Shown piece by piece: positions 28,764 through 37,301 of a stretch of DNA of 64,000 bases. The first letter of the stretch is position 1, and the number at the start of each line of letters is the position of its first letter. The DNA is taken from NCBI RefSeq assembly GCF_900167185.1, contig NZ_FUWM01000015.1, forward strand, positions 1-64,000. The letters run 5' to 3'. The stretch comes from Selenihalanaerobacter shriftii. GTDB taxonomy: Bacteria; Bacillota; Halanaerobiia; Halobacteroidales; Acetohalobiaceae. A program made the translations under genes and the position numbers. The notes beneath the pieces are model-generated. The model ran no database searches, was not told the DNA's origin, and worked only from the letters and a program-made list of their open reading frames with translations.

Positions 28764-30854
28764 ATGATGAAGGCTAAAGATGTTATGATTAAATCACCAC
28801 CTACATTATCTCCAGATAATAAGATAAAAGATGCAATAGATACATATATTAATCACCAAGTGAACTGTATACCGATTTTAAATGATGATAATTATCCTAT
28901 AGGAATACTAACTAATACTAGAGTGTTTGAATCGTTAAAGTCTAATTCTACAATTCAAACACCAATTAGAAAAGTGATGGAGACGAATATAGAGACTATA
29001 AATGAAAGTACTTCTGTAAAGAAATTATACAATTATCCTATAGGCAGATTACTCATATTGAATCAACAAGGACAGTTTAGTGGAATTGTAACAAAAATTA
29101 ACTTAATTAAGACTGTTCATGAGAAGTTAGGGGAGAAGGAGGGTGAATTAAGCGCTTTACTTGAATCTATGAGTAATGGTGTTATTTCTATTGATTCTAA
29201 AGGTCTTATAACAATCTGTAGTCAAAAGTTAAAAGAAAAACTTGGGGTTAAGGGACAGGTTATTGGTAAAGGTATTGATGAATTATTTCCTGAATTGAAC
29301 TTAAAAGAAATTATTAATCAAAATGGGTTTATTACTGAAAAAAGAGAGATTAATAATAATAGATTTATTATTAATAAAAGTGTGGTTAGAAAAGAGCAGA
29401 CTCCTATAGGAGCAGTGGCAGTATTCCAATGTATATCTAGAATTGAGAATTTAGTTAATGAACTAAAGATAGTTAAGGAGTTAAACTCAGAGTTAGAAGC
29501 TGTAATAGATCTTTCTTATGATGGAATAATTGTTACAGATAAAGAGAAAGTATTACGCGTAAATCAAGGTTTTGAAAGAATTACAGGGGTTAAGTCAAAA
29601 GAGTTAATAGGCAAACAAATCTCTGATTTAGAACTTATAACTCCACAATTAGAACTTGTAGAGAAAATTCATGAAAGAAAAGAACCAATTACTGTTATGC
29701 AAGAGATTAATGGTGATAATAAGGTGTATATTACAGGGAAACCAGTCTTAGATGATGAAAGAAAAGTTACCAAAATAATATTTAATTTAAGGGATATGAC
29801 CGAACTTAATAATTTAAAAGAAGTAGTTGAAGAGACAAAAAGCCTTAACCGTAGATATCATTCTGAATTAGAGGAGTTAAGGAGTAAGCAATTAGATTTT
29901 GATAATATTATTGCTGAGAGTACAAAAATGAAAGAAGTATTACAGAGAGTAAGAAGAGTTTCCACAGTGGAGGCTACAGTTCTAATTACAGGAAAATCTG
30001 GTGTAGGAAAGGGAATGATAACTAAATTAATTCATAAGTTAAGTGATCGGGCTAATAAACCATTTATTGAAGTGAACTGTGGAGCTATTCCTGCTAACTT
30101 ATTGGAGTCTGAGCTTTTTGGATATGAATCTGGATCTTTTACTAATGCTAAAGAAGGAGGTAAAGTCGGATTATTTGAGGCTGCTAATAATGGTACATTA
30201 TTTTTAGATGAAATTGGAGAATTACCTTTAGAACTTCAAGTTAAGTTACTAAAAGCATTAGAAGAAGAAAAAATTTATCCGATTGGAAGTACTGAACCTG
30301 TTCATGTTGACGTTCGAATTTTAGCTGCCACCAATCAGAACTTGTGGAATATGACAGAGCAAGGTGAATTTCGTAGAGATTTATTCTATCGCCTTAATGT
30401 CTTACCAATTGAAATACCACCATTATGTCAACGAAAGGAAGATATAGCTCCTTTAATCTATCATTTCTTAAATAATTTTAATCAAAAGTACAATACTAAT
30501 AAACAAATTTCTGAAGGTGCTTGGGATGTATTACTCTCTTATACTTGGTCAGGAAATATTAGAGAATTAAAGAATACTATTGAAAGATTGGTAATAATGG
30601 TAGAAGGAGATTCTATTTTATCAAAACACCTTTCAGGTATACTACATAATGAAGATAAGCAGAAGGAACAAAGTGATTTAGAAATTAATCGTATTATACC
30701 ATTAAAAGAAGCTAAGCAAAGAGTTGAAAAAGATTTATTGAAATTAGCATTGAATGGTGATGCTTCAACAAGAGAAGCTGCAAAGTATTTAGGAGTGCAT
30801 CATTCTACTATTGTTCGAAAGGCACAAAAGTTTGGAATTACATTAAATAATTAA
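28764..30854 (+). CDS. Sigma54-dependent transcriptional activator, CBS-PAS-PAS-AAA+-HTH
   Basis: A 696-aa enhancer-binding protein. Residues 1-115 form a CBS pair (AKDVMIKSPPTLSPDNKI). Two PAS-like domains follow at about 128-225 and 245-345, then a short coiled linker. The AAA+ domain begins near 385, with Walker A GKSGVGKG and Walker B TLFLDEIGEL. The C-terminal helix-turn-helix is TREAAKYLGVHHSTIVRKAQ, of TyrR-like style. The sigma54-contact loop, usually GAFTGA, reads GSFTNA. It probably controls the -24/-12 promoter at 32816. The sensed signals are unknown; CBS domains often bind adenosine compounds and PAS domains redox or small ligands. Confidence 0.93.
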   Translation: MMKAKDVMIKSPPTLSPDNKIKDAIDTYINHQVNCIPILNDDNYPIGILTNTRVFESLKSNSTIQTPIRKVMETNIETINESTSVKKLYNYPIGRLLILNQQGQFSGIVTKINLIKTVHEKLGEKEGELSALLESMSNGVISIDSKGLITICSQKLKEKLGVKGQVIGKGIDELFPELNLKEIINQNGFITEKREINNNRFIINKSVVRKEQTPIGAVAVFQCISRIENLVNELKIVKELNSELEAVIDLSYDGIIVTDKEKVLRVNQGFERITGVKSKELIGKQISDLELITPQLELVEKIHERKEPITVMQEINGDNKVYITGKPVLDDERKVTKIIFNLRDMTELNNLKEVVEETKSLNRRYHSELEELRSKQLDFDNIIAESTKMKEVLQRVRRVSTVEATVLITGKSGVGKGMITKLIHKLSDRANKPFIEVNCGAIPANLLESELFGYESGSFTNAKEGGKVGLFEAANNGTLFLDEIGELPLELQVKLLKALEEEKIYPIGSTEPVHVDVRILAATNQNLWNMTEQGEFRRDLFYRLNVLPIEIPPLCQRKEDIAPLIYHFLNNFNQKYNTNKQISEGAWDVLLSYTWSGNIRELKNTIERLVIMVEGDSILSKHLSGILHNEDKQKEQSDLEINRIIPLKEAKQRVEKDLLKLALNGDASTREAAKYLGVHHSTIVRKAQKFGITLNN

Positions 30855-30898
30855 AGTTATTTTATTTATGTATCAGTTTTATATAAGAAGGGGGGATT

Positions 30899-32500
30899 GT
30901 GTTGGGAGAGACAATTAATCAGTATGCAGTTTGGTTTTTAGGAATGGCATTAGTTTATACTTTATTATTAATTGTAATTGGTAGGAAAGCTAAAAAACTT
31001 GCCCAAGATGATGTAGGATACTTCTCGGGTAATCGTAATTTTGGAGCTTGGCATGTAGCCGTATGTATTACTGGTTTATTCTCTGGTTCATCATTTGTAG
31101 CTATTTTAGAGTTATCATATAATTATGGTCTATCTGCTATTTGGTATGGTATAGCAGAAAGTCTTCATGTTTTTATTATTGCTTTCTTTTTATTATCATC
31201 TTTTAGAGAGAAACTAGTAGTAACTATTTCTGGGTTAATTGGCAAAAAGTATGGAGAATTGGCTAGTATTATTTCAGGATTAATTACAGCAATTACCTTT
31301 CCTATGTGGTCGACTGCTACTGCTTTAGCTTTTGCATCTGCATTACATGTTTTTACTGGACTATCTCTTCATTTATCTGTTATTTTTACAGCTTTATTAT
31401 TATTTTTATATTTAAGATCTGGTGGGATGTGGGCTTTAGGTTATACTCAAATTTTGAATGTGATAGTTTCATTTATTATGTTTGGAGTAGGTTTTTATGC
31501 TTTATTAATTGAGCCTGGTCTTGATGGATTAGCTAATTTTGTGACAACACATCCTGAGTATCTATCTCCAGATAGTATTGGTTTGCAAAAAATTATTGTT
31601 TGGTTTGCAACATTTATTATTAATACTTTCTTAGCTCAAGCTTGTTTCCAAATGGCTACAGCATGTAAGACTGTAGAAGAAGGAAGGAAAGGTTTATATA
31701 TTGCATTAATTTTAGATATATTTTTTATGATTTTTGGAGTACTTTTTGGGATGGCAGCTGTAATTAAATTTCCTTATCTTGATAAAGGGTTGGTAGCTTT
31801 TCCATTATATTTAAAATCTGTTTTACCTCCGCCTCTAGTAGGAATATTTGGATTAGGAATCTGGGCTTGTGCTTTAGGCTGGGGAGCTCCTTGTCAGTTT
31901 TCAGGAGCTACTAGTCTAGGAAAAGATGTCTTAGGGAAATTAAGTTCTAATGATGATAATATGACAGATATAAGATATACAAAGATTTCTTTATTAGTTT
32001 TAACATTATTAATGATTTGTTATAGTCTATTAAGATCTGAAGCTTCAGCTTGGTGGAATGTGTTTGCTTGGGTAGTAAGAAATTCAGCCACTTTTTCACC
32101 AGTGATAGCTGCTCTCTTTTGGCCAGTAGCTACTAAGAGAGGGGTAATTTATGCAATGATTACTGGATTTTTATCAGGGATTATGTGGAATTATTTAGGT
32201 GGGTGGGATATTATTCATTTTTATTTAAATATACATCCAATCTGGATTGGAATGTCAGTTAATATTATATTTTTAGTTTGTATCAGTTTATGGGATAACT
32301 TTTCAAACATTAAATTTAAATTGAAGAAGAAAAAAACTATTCTTTTATTTATATTAGGTTTTGTTGGATTACTTACCTTAGGTGTAAACCATTGGTATAT
32401 GTTATATATTAAAGGGTTATTAGGATTAGTAAGCTTTAGTTTAATATTTATAAGTTTTATATTGGTAATCTTGACTACAGAGATTAATTTGAAAGTTTAA
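30899..32500 (+). CDS. Sodium:solute symporter family (SSS) protein
   Basis: A 533-aa membrane protein with about 13-14 hydrophobic segments. The early segments contain the SSS-type VGYFSGNRNFGAWHVAVC followed by GLFSGSSFVAI, and the middle resembles LeuT-fold sodium symporters. The substrate cannot be told; relatives carry organic acids, amino acids or pantothenate. A GTG at 30899 and a TTG at 30902 are both possible starts after AAGGGGGG. It lies between the sigma54 activator and the cytochrome unit, which suggests it imports a compound relevant to that system. Confidence 0.88.
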   Translation: MLGETINQYAVWFLGMALVYTLLLIVIGRKAKKLAQDDVGYFSGNRNFGAWHVAVCITGLFSGSSFVAILELSYNYGLSAIWYGIAESLHVFIIAFFLLSSFREKLVVTISGLIGKKYGELASIISGLITAITFPMWSTATALAFASALHVFTGLSLHLSVIFTALLLFLYLRSGGMWALGYTQILNVIVSFIMFGVGFYALLIEPGLDGLANFVTTHPEYLSPDSIGLQKIIVWFATFIINTFLAQACFQMATACKTVEEGRKGLYIALILDIFFMIFGVLFGMAAVIKFPYLDKGLVAFPLYLKSVLPPPLVGIFGLGIWACALGWGAPCQFSGATSLGKDVLGKLSSNDDNMTDIRYTKISLLVLTLLMICYSLLRSEASAWWNVFAWVVRNSATFSPVIAALFWPVATKRGVIYAMITGFLSGIMWNYLGGWDIIHFYLNIHPIWIGMSVNIIFLVCISLWDNFSNIKFKLKKKKTILLFILGFVGLLTLGVNHWYMLYIKGLLGLVSFSLIFISFILVILTTEINLKV

Positions 32501-32504
32501 AGTG

Positions 32505-32696
32505 TTGGTGACATATAGCACCAGTTGGTGCAACTTAGCACCACAACATTACACCTTGTATATTGTAATATATTTCACGAATTATCGCATTTTTATTCAC
32601 ATAATCATCACAAAAAGGTCAAATTTTAATCATAATTATACTATATATTTATTATTTCTACATATTTTTCTAAATCAGCGGTGAGATAGTGCACCA
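32505..32696. promoter_or_regulatory. Three dyads, candidate enhancer sites for a sigma54 activator
   Basis: Three copies of a 19-bp dyad are seen: TTGGTG-N7-GCACCA at 32505-32523 and at 32525-32543, and CGGTG-N7-GCACCA ending at 32696 (32678-32696). The first two are exactly 20 bp apart, on one face of the helix. The arms resemble NtrC-type half-sites. The third lies about 130 bp upstream of the -24/-12 promoter and the first two about 290-310 bp upstream, normal distances for enhancers. The activator encoded at 28764 is the likely binder. Confidence 0.7.
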
Positions 32697-32750
32697 ATAT
32701 AAGAAGTTGTAAATATATATATATAAATTAAAATAAATTAGTTTATCTAC

Positions 32751-32790
32751 GTAAGAACCTTTGGTTATAGGGTTCTTACTTATTTTTATA
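32751..32790 (+). terminator. Terminator between the symporter and the cytochrome unit
   Basis: Perfect 9-bp arms GTAAGAACC (32751-32759) and GGTTCTTAC (32771-32779), followed by TTATTTTTAT. It separates the symporter message from the sigma54-type promoter just downstream. The rest of this 384-nt gap is AT-rich and holds the dyads and promoter listed separately. Confidence 0.75.
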
Positions 32791-32815
32791 GCCTTTTTTT
32801 GTAATAAGGATCAGT

Positions 32816-32832
32816 TTGGAATAGAAATTGCA
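32816..32832 (+). promoter_or_regulatory. Sigma54 (-24/-12) promoter
   Basis: TTGGAATAGAAATTGCA has the invariant GG (32818-32819), 10-nt spacing and GC (32830-32831) of sigma54 promoters, and a full TTGCA -12 box. It deviates at two or three less conserved bases of the -24 box. It lies about 50 nt before the first gene of the secreted cytochrome unit and downstream of enhancer-like dyads. Confidence 0.72.
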
Positions 32833-32842
32833 TTTATATAAT

Positions 32843-32858
32843 AGTGAATTAAATCACT
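32843..32858. promoter_or_regulatory. Crp/Fnr-like dyad at the predicted transcript start
   Basis: AGTGAATTAAATCACT has the form WGTGA-N6-TCACW, like the perfect site before the sigma54 activator gene. It lies about 12 nt after the -12 box and before the ribosome site, where a bound protein would block initiation. Confidence 0.45.
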
Positions 32859-32884
32859 TGCATAAAAACTAAGGAGGGGATCAA

Positions 32885-34291
32885 ATGAGAAGAAAAAGTT
32901 TAGCGATAGTGTTGGTATTAAGTCTTTTATTTACTTTTACTATTGGGGTTGTTGCTAGTGAGGAAAAGATTAAGCCACCTCAGAAAGATTGGCCATTACC
33001 ATTTCCGGTGGTTTCTCAAGATGAGGTTAAAATGCCGCGAAATGCTACATTACTTCCTGATAATCCAGAATATGTTGCAGATTTACCAGGGTTTATCAAT
33101 AATAAAGTAATGGTTAATGATTATGGCAAAAAGGTTCCTAAGTATGATGGAGTAGTAATTCGAGGAAGTAAGGTTATGAACAATATGATTATTATTCCAC
33201 CAGGAGGGCTATATTATATGGCTGACACATGGAGGGGAATGCTTCCATTATTAGGAGAGTATGAGTATATAGCAGGTAATAAGTATTATTACTTAGACTT
33301 TGATCAAGTGGTAGCAGTTAAAGATGATGTAACTATTAAACCAGGTGAGAGAGTTGCTGTAGGAGATCAAATTTATACATTTACTTCTGCTGTAGGTCAT
33401 GAATCAACTATGGCTAATGTAAATATGACAGTAAATACTTTACACGGGGTTGACTGGGCTTTTGCTGGATTAAGTCCTGGGATCTTATCTTTTAATGAAG
33501 ATAATTGGTTTGAAAAAGGATTTGAATTAGGATATGCACAAGGTAAAGCCAAGAAAGTAGGTAAGAAAGCTGTTAATTTCAATTATTTAAGTGGAACTTA
33601 CTTTAGAGGAATGAGAATGGCTAAGAATAGAGTCTATAAAGATTGGGCAGTAGAAGGCAAGAAAATTACTGCTGGAGATTATGAGATTAATGTTGCTAGT
33701 GTATCAAAAGGTGCATCTACTATTCAAATATTAAAGAATGGAAAAGTTAAAGCAGAAAAAGAACTAGGTAACATTAAACACCCAAAGAGATTAATTGAAG
33801 ACACTAATACTCGTGAAAAGTTAATCATGAAGCATGATGAAGTAACAGTAGTTCTTGATCCATGGACTGGTCCAACTAAGAATGGAAAAGCTTATCTAAA
33901 AGTATATAGTGGAAGCTTTAATATTAAAGCTGGAGAATCATATCCATTCGATAAGCGATTTGAAACTTACCCAATTGCTTGTCCAGTTGGACATTTATTT
34001 GGAACTATGATTACTAATAAGAAGTCTATTATCTTACGTGGTGATGGTAGTACTTTCAAAGGTCCAGAAGGTTACTTCAAAATTGTAGTTGATAATGTGG
34101 AAGGAAATACAGTGAAGGCTTGGCATATAGAAGATAAGCAAGGAAATAAATCAATTAAATTAGGTGGAAAGAAGAATACAGATATAGATTTAATAGCCGG
34201 TCAAGGTCGAGCAGTAGTTGGTTTATTAACTCCAAAAGGTAAGACGTTACTATCAGACCTTTATGATAAAGTTAAAGAAGCACAAAAGTAA
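32885..34291 (+). CDS. Secreted protein of unknown family, first gene of the cytochrome unit
   Basis: I do not recognise the family. The 468-aa protein has a signal peptide (MRRKSLAIVLVLSLLF, cleavage likely after VVA near residue 24). The mature chain is Tyr, Gly and Lys rich, looks largely beta-stranded, and has only one cysteine, in IACPVGHLFG near residue 363. No heme motif (CxxCH) or iron-sulfur motif is present, so it is not itself a heme protein. Being co-transcribed with a multiheme cytochrome under a sigma54 promoter, it may bind substrate or anchor the cytochrome. That is inference. The ribosome site is AAGGAGGGG. Confidence 0.85.
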   Translation: MRRKSLAIVLVLSLLFTFTIGVVASEEKIKPPQKDWPLPFPVVSQDEVKMPRNATLLPDNPEYVADLPGFINNKVMVNDYGKKVPKYDGVVIRGSKVMNNMIIIPPGGLYYMADTWRGMLPLLGEYEYIAGNKYYYLDFDQVVAVKDDVTIKPGERVAVGDQIYTFTSAVGHESTMANVNMTVNTLHGVDWAFAGLSPGILSFNEDNWFEKGFELGYAQGKAKKVGKKAVNFNYLSGTYFRGMRMAKNRVYKDWAVEGKKITAGDYEINVASVSKGASTIQILKNGKVKAEKELGNIKHPKRLIEDTNTREKLIMKHDEVTVVLDPWTGPTKNGKAYLKVYSGSFNIKAGESYPFDKRFETYPIACPVGHLFGTMITNKKSIILRGDGSTFKGPEGYFKIVVDNVEGNTVKAWHIEDKQGNKSIKLGGKKNTDIDLIAGQGRAVVGLLTPKGKTLLSDLYDKVKEAQK

Positions 34292-34326
34292 TAAAATTAA
34301 ATTAGTGAAGGGAAGGAGGATTTAGC

Positions 34327-35727
34327 TTGAAACGAAAATTTAAAGTTAGTTTAATACTAATATTAATGCTTTTGGTTTTTATGTCCTTAGCAGTTAATGC
34401 ATCTGAGAAAGGATGTTTAGATTGTCATAGTGATCAAGAATATTTAAAATCTAAAGAAGATTCAAAAGTATATGTTTCTCAAAAGAAATTTAATAAGGAC
34501 ACACATGCTATGTTTGGTTGTGTTACTTGTCATCAAGGTAACTTATCTGCTAGTTCAAAGGAAGAGGCTCATCAAAATTTAATTTCTAAGCCAGGTACAT
34601 CTAATAAAGCAGAAGAGACTTGTGGTCAATGTCATACTGACATTTCTCATCGATTTGAGAAATCTTTACACGGAACTGCTCGGGGTCAAAAGAATGGTGC
34701 GGTTCATTTATTAGGAGAAGAAGTAGGTACACAGACTTGGAATGATTACTGTGCAAGGTGCCATGCTGATTGTTCAGACTGTCATCTTAAGGAAAAAGAT
34801 GATCAAGGTAATATGGTAACAGCTGTTGATAGTCATAACTTTAAGCAGCCAACAACATCTAATTGTGTAGACTGTCATAGTCAAACAGGATTTAGTTATG
34901 TTGGATGGGGTGAAGAATATCCAGAAAGTGTACATTCTAAAGCAGGTTTAGAGTGTGTAGACTGTCATGGTGAAGAACAGATGCATGGTGATGGTGAAGT
35001 ACATCAATCAATGACTGAGGTTGTTGATAATAATTGTGCAGACTGTCATGATAATAAAAAGAAGGAATACAATGGATTACCAGTTAATCAATTTAATGAA
35101 TATTCATATCCACATGCAACTCATAAAGATGACTTAGACTGTTCAGCATGTCATACAGATTGGTATATGAACTGTCAAGAAGGTTGTCACTTAGAAGAAC
35201 CACCTAAATATACTGTTGGTGAACTTACATCAGATGATTTCTATTTAGGTAGATATGAGGGTAAGGTATATACTATGACTAAGACACCTTTACCAACTTA
35301 TCCAGAGGTTCCAAATAAAGATGTACCGGGCCATGCATGGGTAGTTAAAGTAAGACATAGTTGGAGTGATAAAGCAAAGAGTTGTGAAACTTGTCATACT
35401 AATAAGAAAATTTATCCGCAAAAGTTACCTACTATCAAAGGTAAATTAATTAAAAAAGAGACAGTTGATAGAATTTATATTGATAAAGAACGATTTAAAA
35501 ATAGTGTTCACGGTATGCTAGGGTTAGAATGTGCAGATTGTCATCAAGTAGATAGAACAGCTAAATGTATAGATTGTCATAGTATAGAAAATATTAAGCC
35601 AATAATTGAGACTGCTGATAAAGCAAATGAGGCTAAAGGAGACCTAAAAGAGAAACTTGATAAGATTAGAAAAGAGTTTCATTATAATCCTGGTGAAGCT
35701 AATTCATCATTGAAAGAATTAAATTAA
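34327..35727 (+). CDS. Secreted multiheme c-type cytochrome (about 12-13 hemes)
   Basis: A 466-aa exported protein; the signal peptide ends near residue 25 (AVNA). I count 12 CxxCH heme-attachment motifs, from CLDCH near residue 30 to CIDCH near residue 417, and one CxxxCH (CQEGCH) which may hold a thirteenth. Many extra histidines can act as distal ligands. There is no C-terminal membrane anchor; the tail is a charged helix. This is an electron-transfer protein outside the membrane, acceptor or donor unknown. Cytochrome maturation genes are not in the window. It uses a TTG start, 7 nt after AAGGAGG. Confidence 0.93.
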   Translation: MKRKFKVSLILILMLLVFMSLAVNASEKGCLDCHSDQEYLKSKEDSKVYVSQKKFNKDTHAMFGCVTCHQGNLSASSKEEAHQNLISKPGTSNKAEETCGQCHTDISHRFEKSLHGTARGQKNGAVHLLGEEVGTQTWNDYCARCHADCSDCHLKEKDDQGNMVTAVDSHNFKQPTTSNCVDCHSQTGFSYVGWGEEYPESVHSKAGLECVDCHGEEQMHGDGEVHQSMTEVVDNNCADCHDNKKKEYNGLPVNQFNEYSYPHATHKDDLDCSACHTDWYMNCQEGCHLEEPPKYTVGELTSDDFYLGRYEGKVYTMTKTPLPTYPEVPNKDVPGHAWVVKVRHSWSDKAKSCETCHTNKKIYPQKLPTIKGKLIKKETVDRIYIDKERFKNSVHGMLGLECADCHQVDRTAKCIDCHSIENIKPIIETADKANEAKGDLKEKLDKIRKEFHYNPGEANSSLKELN

Positions 35728-35759
35728 AATTCTGATTTTATTAAAGGAGGGCTAGTTTG

Positions 35760-36056
35760 ATGGTTAATTCTAAAAAGTACTTAATAGTAAGTTTAGCATT
35801 ACTACTAATCTTGTTTTGTAGTCAACTTACTCTTTATGGAGCTGATTATTCATCCTTAAGTAAGAATAAACTACTAGAGAAATATAAGAGTTTAAAAGCA
35901 GAATTTACAGATTTAAAAGCTAAATATACTAATTTAGTTGATGATTATGGAAAATTAAAAGTTAAATATGATGAATTAAAAGATAGAGTTAAAGATGGTA
36001 ATTTAAAAGAGGATAAGAAAGAACCTAGTACTAAGAAAGCTCCAACTGGATGTTAA
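35760..36056 (+). CDS. Small secreted coiled-coil protein with C-terminal cysteine
   Basis: I do not recognise the family. The 98-aa protein has a signal peptide ending near residue 27 (LYG), then one long helix of heptad-like repeats (YKSLKAEFTDLKAKYTNL), a Lys/Glu-rich tail and a final Cys as the last residue. The only other Cys lies in the signal peptide and does not make a proper lipobox. A coiled coil could oligomerise or tether the neighbouring proteins, and the last Cys could form a disulfide; both are inference. A TTG 3 nt earlier is an alternative start. A strong terminator follows. Confidence 0.8.
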   Translation: MVNSKKYLIVSLALLLILFCSQLTLYGADYSSLSKNKLLEKYKSLKAEFTDLKAKYTNLVDDYGKLKVKYDELKDRVKDGNLKEDKKEPSTKKAPTGC

Positions 36057-36078
36057 TTAAATAAGTAATTGTATATTA

Positions 36079-36112
36079 CCCCTCGGCTTAGTCATAAGTC
36101 GAGGGGTTTTTA
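36079..36112 (+). terminator. Strong terminator closing the cytochrome unit
   Basis: A 12-bp GC-rich stem (CCCCTCGGCTTA pairing with TAAGTCGAGGGG, one G-U) with a 4-nt loop and a T5 tail. Together with the sigma54-type promoter it delimits a three-gene transcript. The following 200 nt before the M23 gene show nothing I can name. Confidence 0.9.
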
Positions 36113-36315
36113 TATTAATTACTAATTAATATAATATATGGTAATCAACAAATAATAAGTTTGTTTTAGTATTAAAAAGAGAAAGAGGAAATTTGTTTTT
36201 TGTGTTGAATAAAAGATATGAGGAAGGGAAGATTTAGATAAGTAAAAGGTATTTTTGAAATAGATTAATCATAGAAATAAATTTAAATAATATAAGTTTT
36301 CAGGAGGAGTAAAGT

Positions 36316-37272
36316 ATGTCTTATGATAAACAAAAAAAGCAAATTACAATTAAGATTATTCCTCATGTTGACGGTAAATTAATTAGTTTTAAAATTTCTA
36401 AATTTTTATTTAAATCAATAATTACTTTTTTATTAACTATTTTGTTAGTAAGTAGTTTAGGATTTTTATTTTATTATAATCAGAATTCAAAATCTGTAAA
36501 AATAATCAATAATTTAAAGCATGTTAAATATAAAAATGAAGAATTAAAAAACAAGTTACATATTTTATCAAAAGAATCACAAAAATTAAAGGCTGAATTT
36601 AAAGAAATTCAGGATACTAATCAAGAGATAAAACGCCTAATTAATTATGATAGTGATAATACTCAAGTGAATAAAAAAACAAGTGTTGGATCAGACATTG
36701 ATAGTCGACCGACAATTGCTAATCAAAATTATCAACTTAATTTAGGTAAGAATAATAACCAAATAGTAAATAACACAGAAAATAGATTAGCGGAATTAAA
36801 GGCATTATTACCAAAAAAGAAGATAGAGTTAAAAGAGTTAAAAGACTCTGTAATTAAGTATAAAGATTATTTAGCTGCTAAACCGACAGGGTGGCCGCTT
36901 AAAGCTAAGGAAAAGAGAATAACTTCCTACTTTGGATATCGTACTCACCCTGTCACTGGGGAACGTACTATACATGAAGGTTTAGATATTGGAGTTTGGT
37001 ATGGAACTAAGGTATATGCTACTGGAGCTGGTAGAATAACTCATTCTGGGTGGAAGGGTGGTTATGGAAAAGCGGTTATCATAGATCATGGATATGGTCT
37101 TAAGACTATTTATGCACATAATCGAAGATTAAATGTTAGAGTAGGAGATAAAGTTAAGCGCGGGGATATTATCGCTTATTCAGGGAATTCTGGTCGCAGT
37201 ACTGGTCCGCATTTACATTATGAAATCACAATTAATGGTAAACCTATAGATCCATTACCTTATATTAAATAA
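36316..37272 (+). CDS. M23 family cell-wall peptidase, membrane anchored
   Basis: A 318-aa protein with one N-terminal membrane segment (about residues 30-52), a coiled-coil region and a C-terminal M23 (LytM-like) domain. The zinc ligands are in HEGLDIG and HLHYE, with the family start SYFGYRTHPVTGE. It likely cuts peptidoglycan cross-bridges or, with its coiled coil, activates another hydrolase. It sits upstream of a bactofilin gene, a pairing known in bacteria where bactofilins position M23 peptidases. Confidence 0.93.
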   Translation: MSYDKQKKQITIKIIPHVDGKLISFKISKFLFKSIITFLLTILLVSSLGFLFYYNQNSKSVKIINNLKHVKYKNEELKNKLHILSKESQKLKAEFKEIQDTNQEIKRLINYDSDNTQVNKKTSVGSDIDSRPTIANQNYQLNLGKNNNQIVNNTENRLAELKALLPKKKIELKELKDSVIKYKDYLAAKPTGWPLKAKEKRITSYFGYRTHPVTGERTIHEGLDIGVWYGTKVYATGAGRITHSGWKGGYGKAVIIDHGYGLKTIYAHNRRLNVRVGDKVKRGDIIAYSGNSGRSTGPHLHYEITINGKPIDPLPYIK

Positions 37273-37301
37273 AGATATAGTAAATTTAAGGAGGAAGGAT
37301 A

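Noticed and set aside
32502-32684. Open frame of 60 codons after the symporter gene
   Set aside because: No ribosome site, Tyr/Ile/His-rich composition of AT-rich non-coding DNA, and it covers the enhancer-like dyads.
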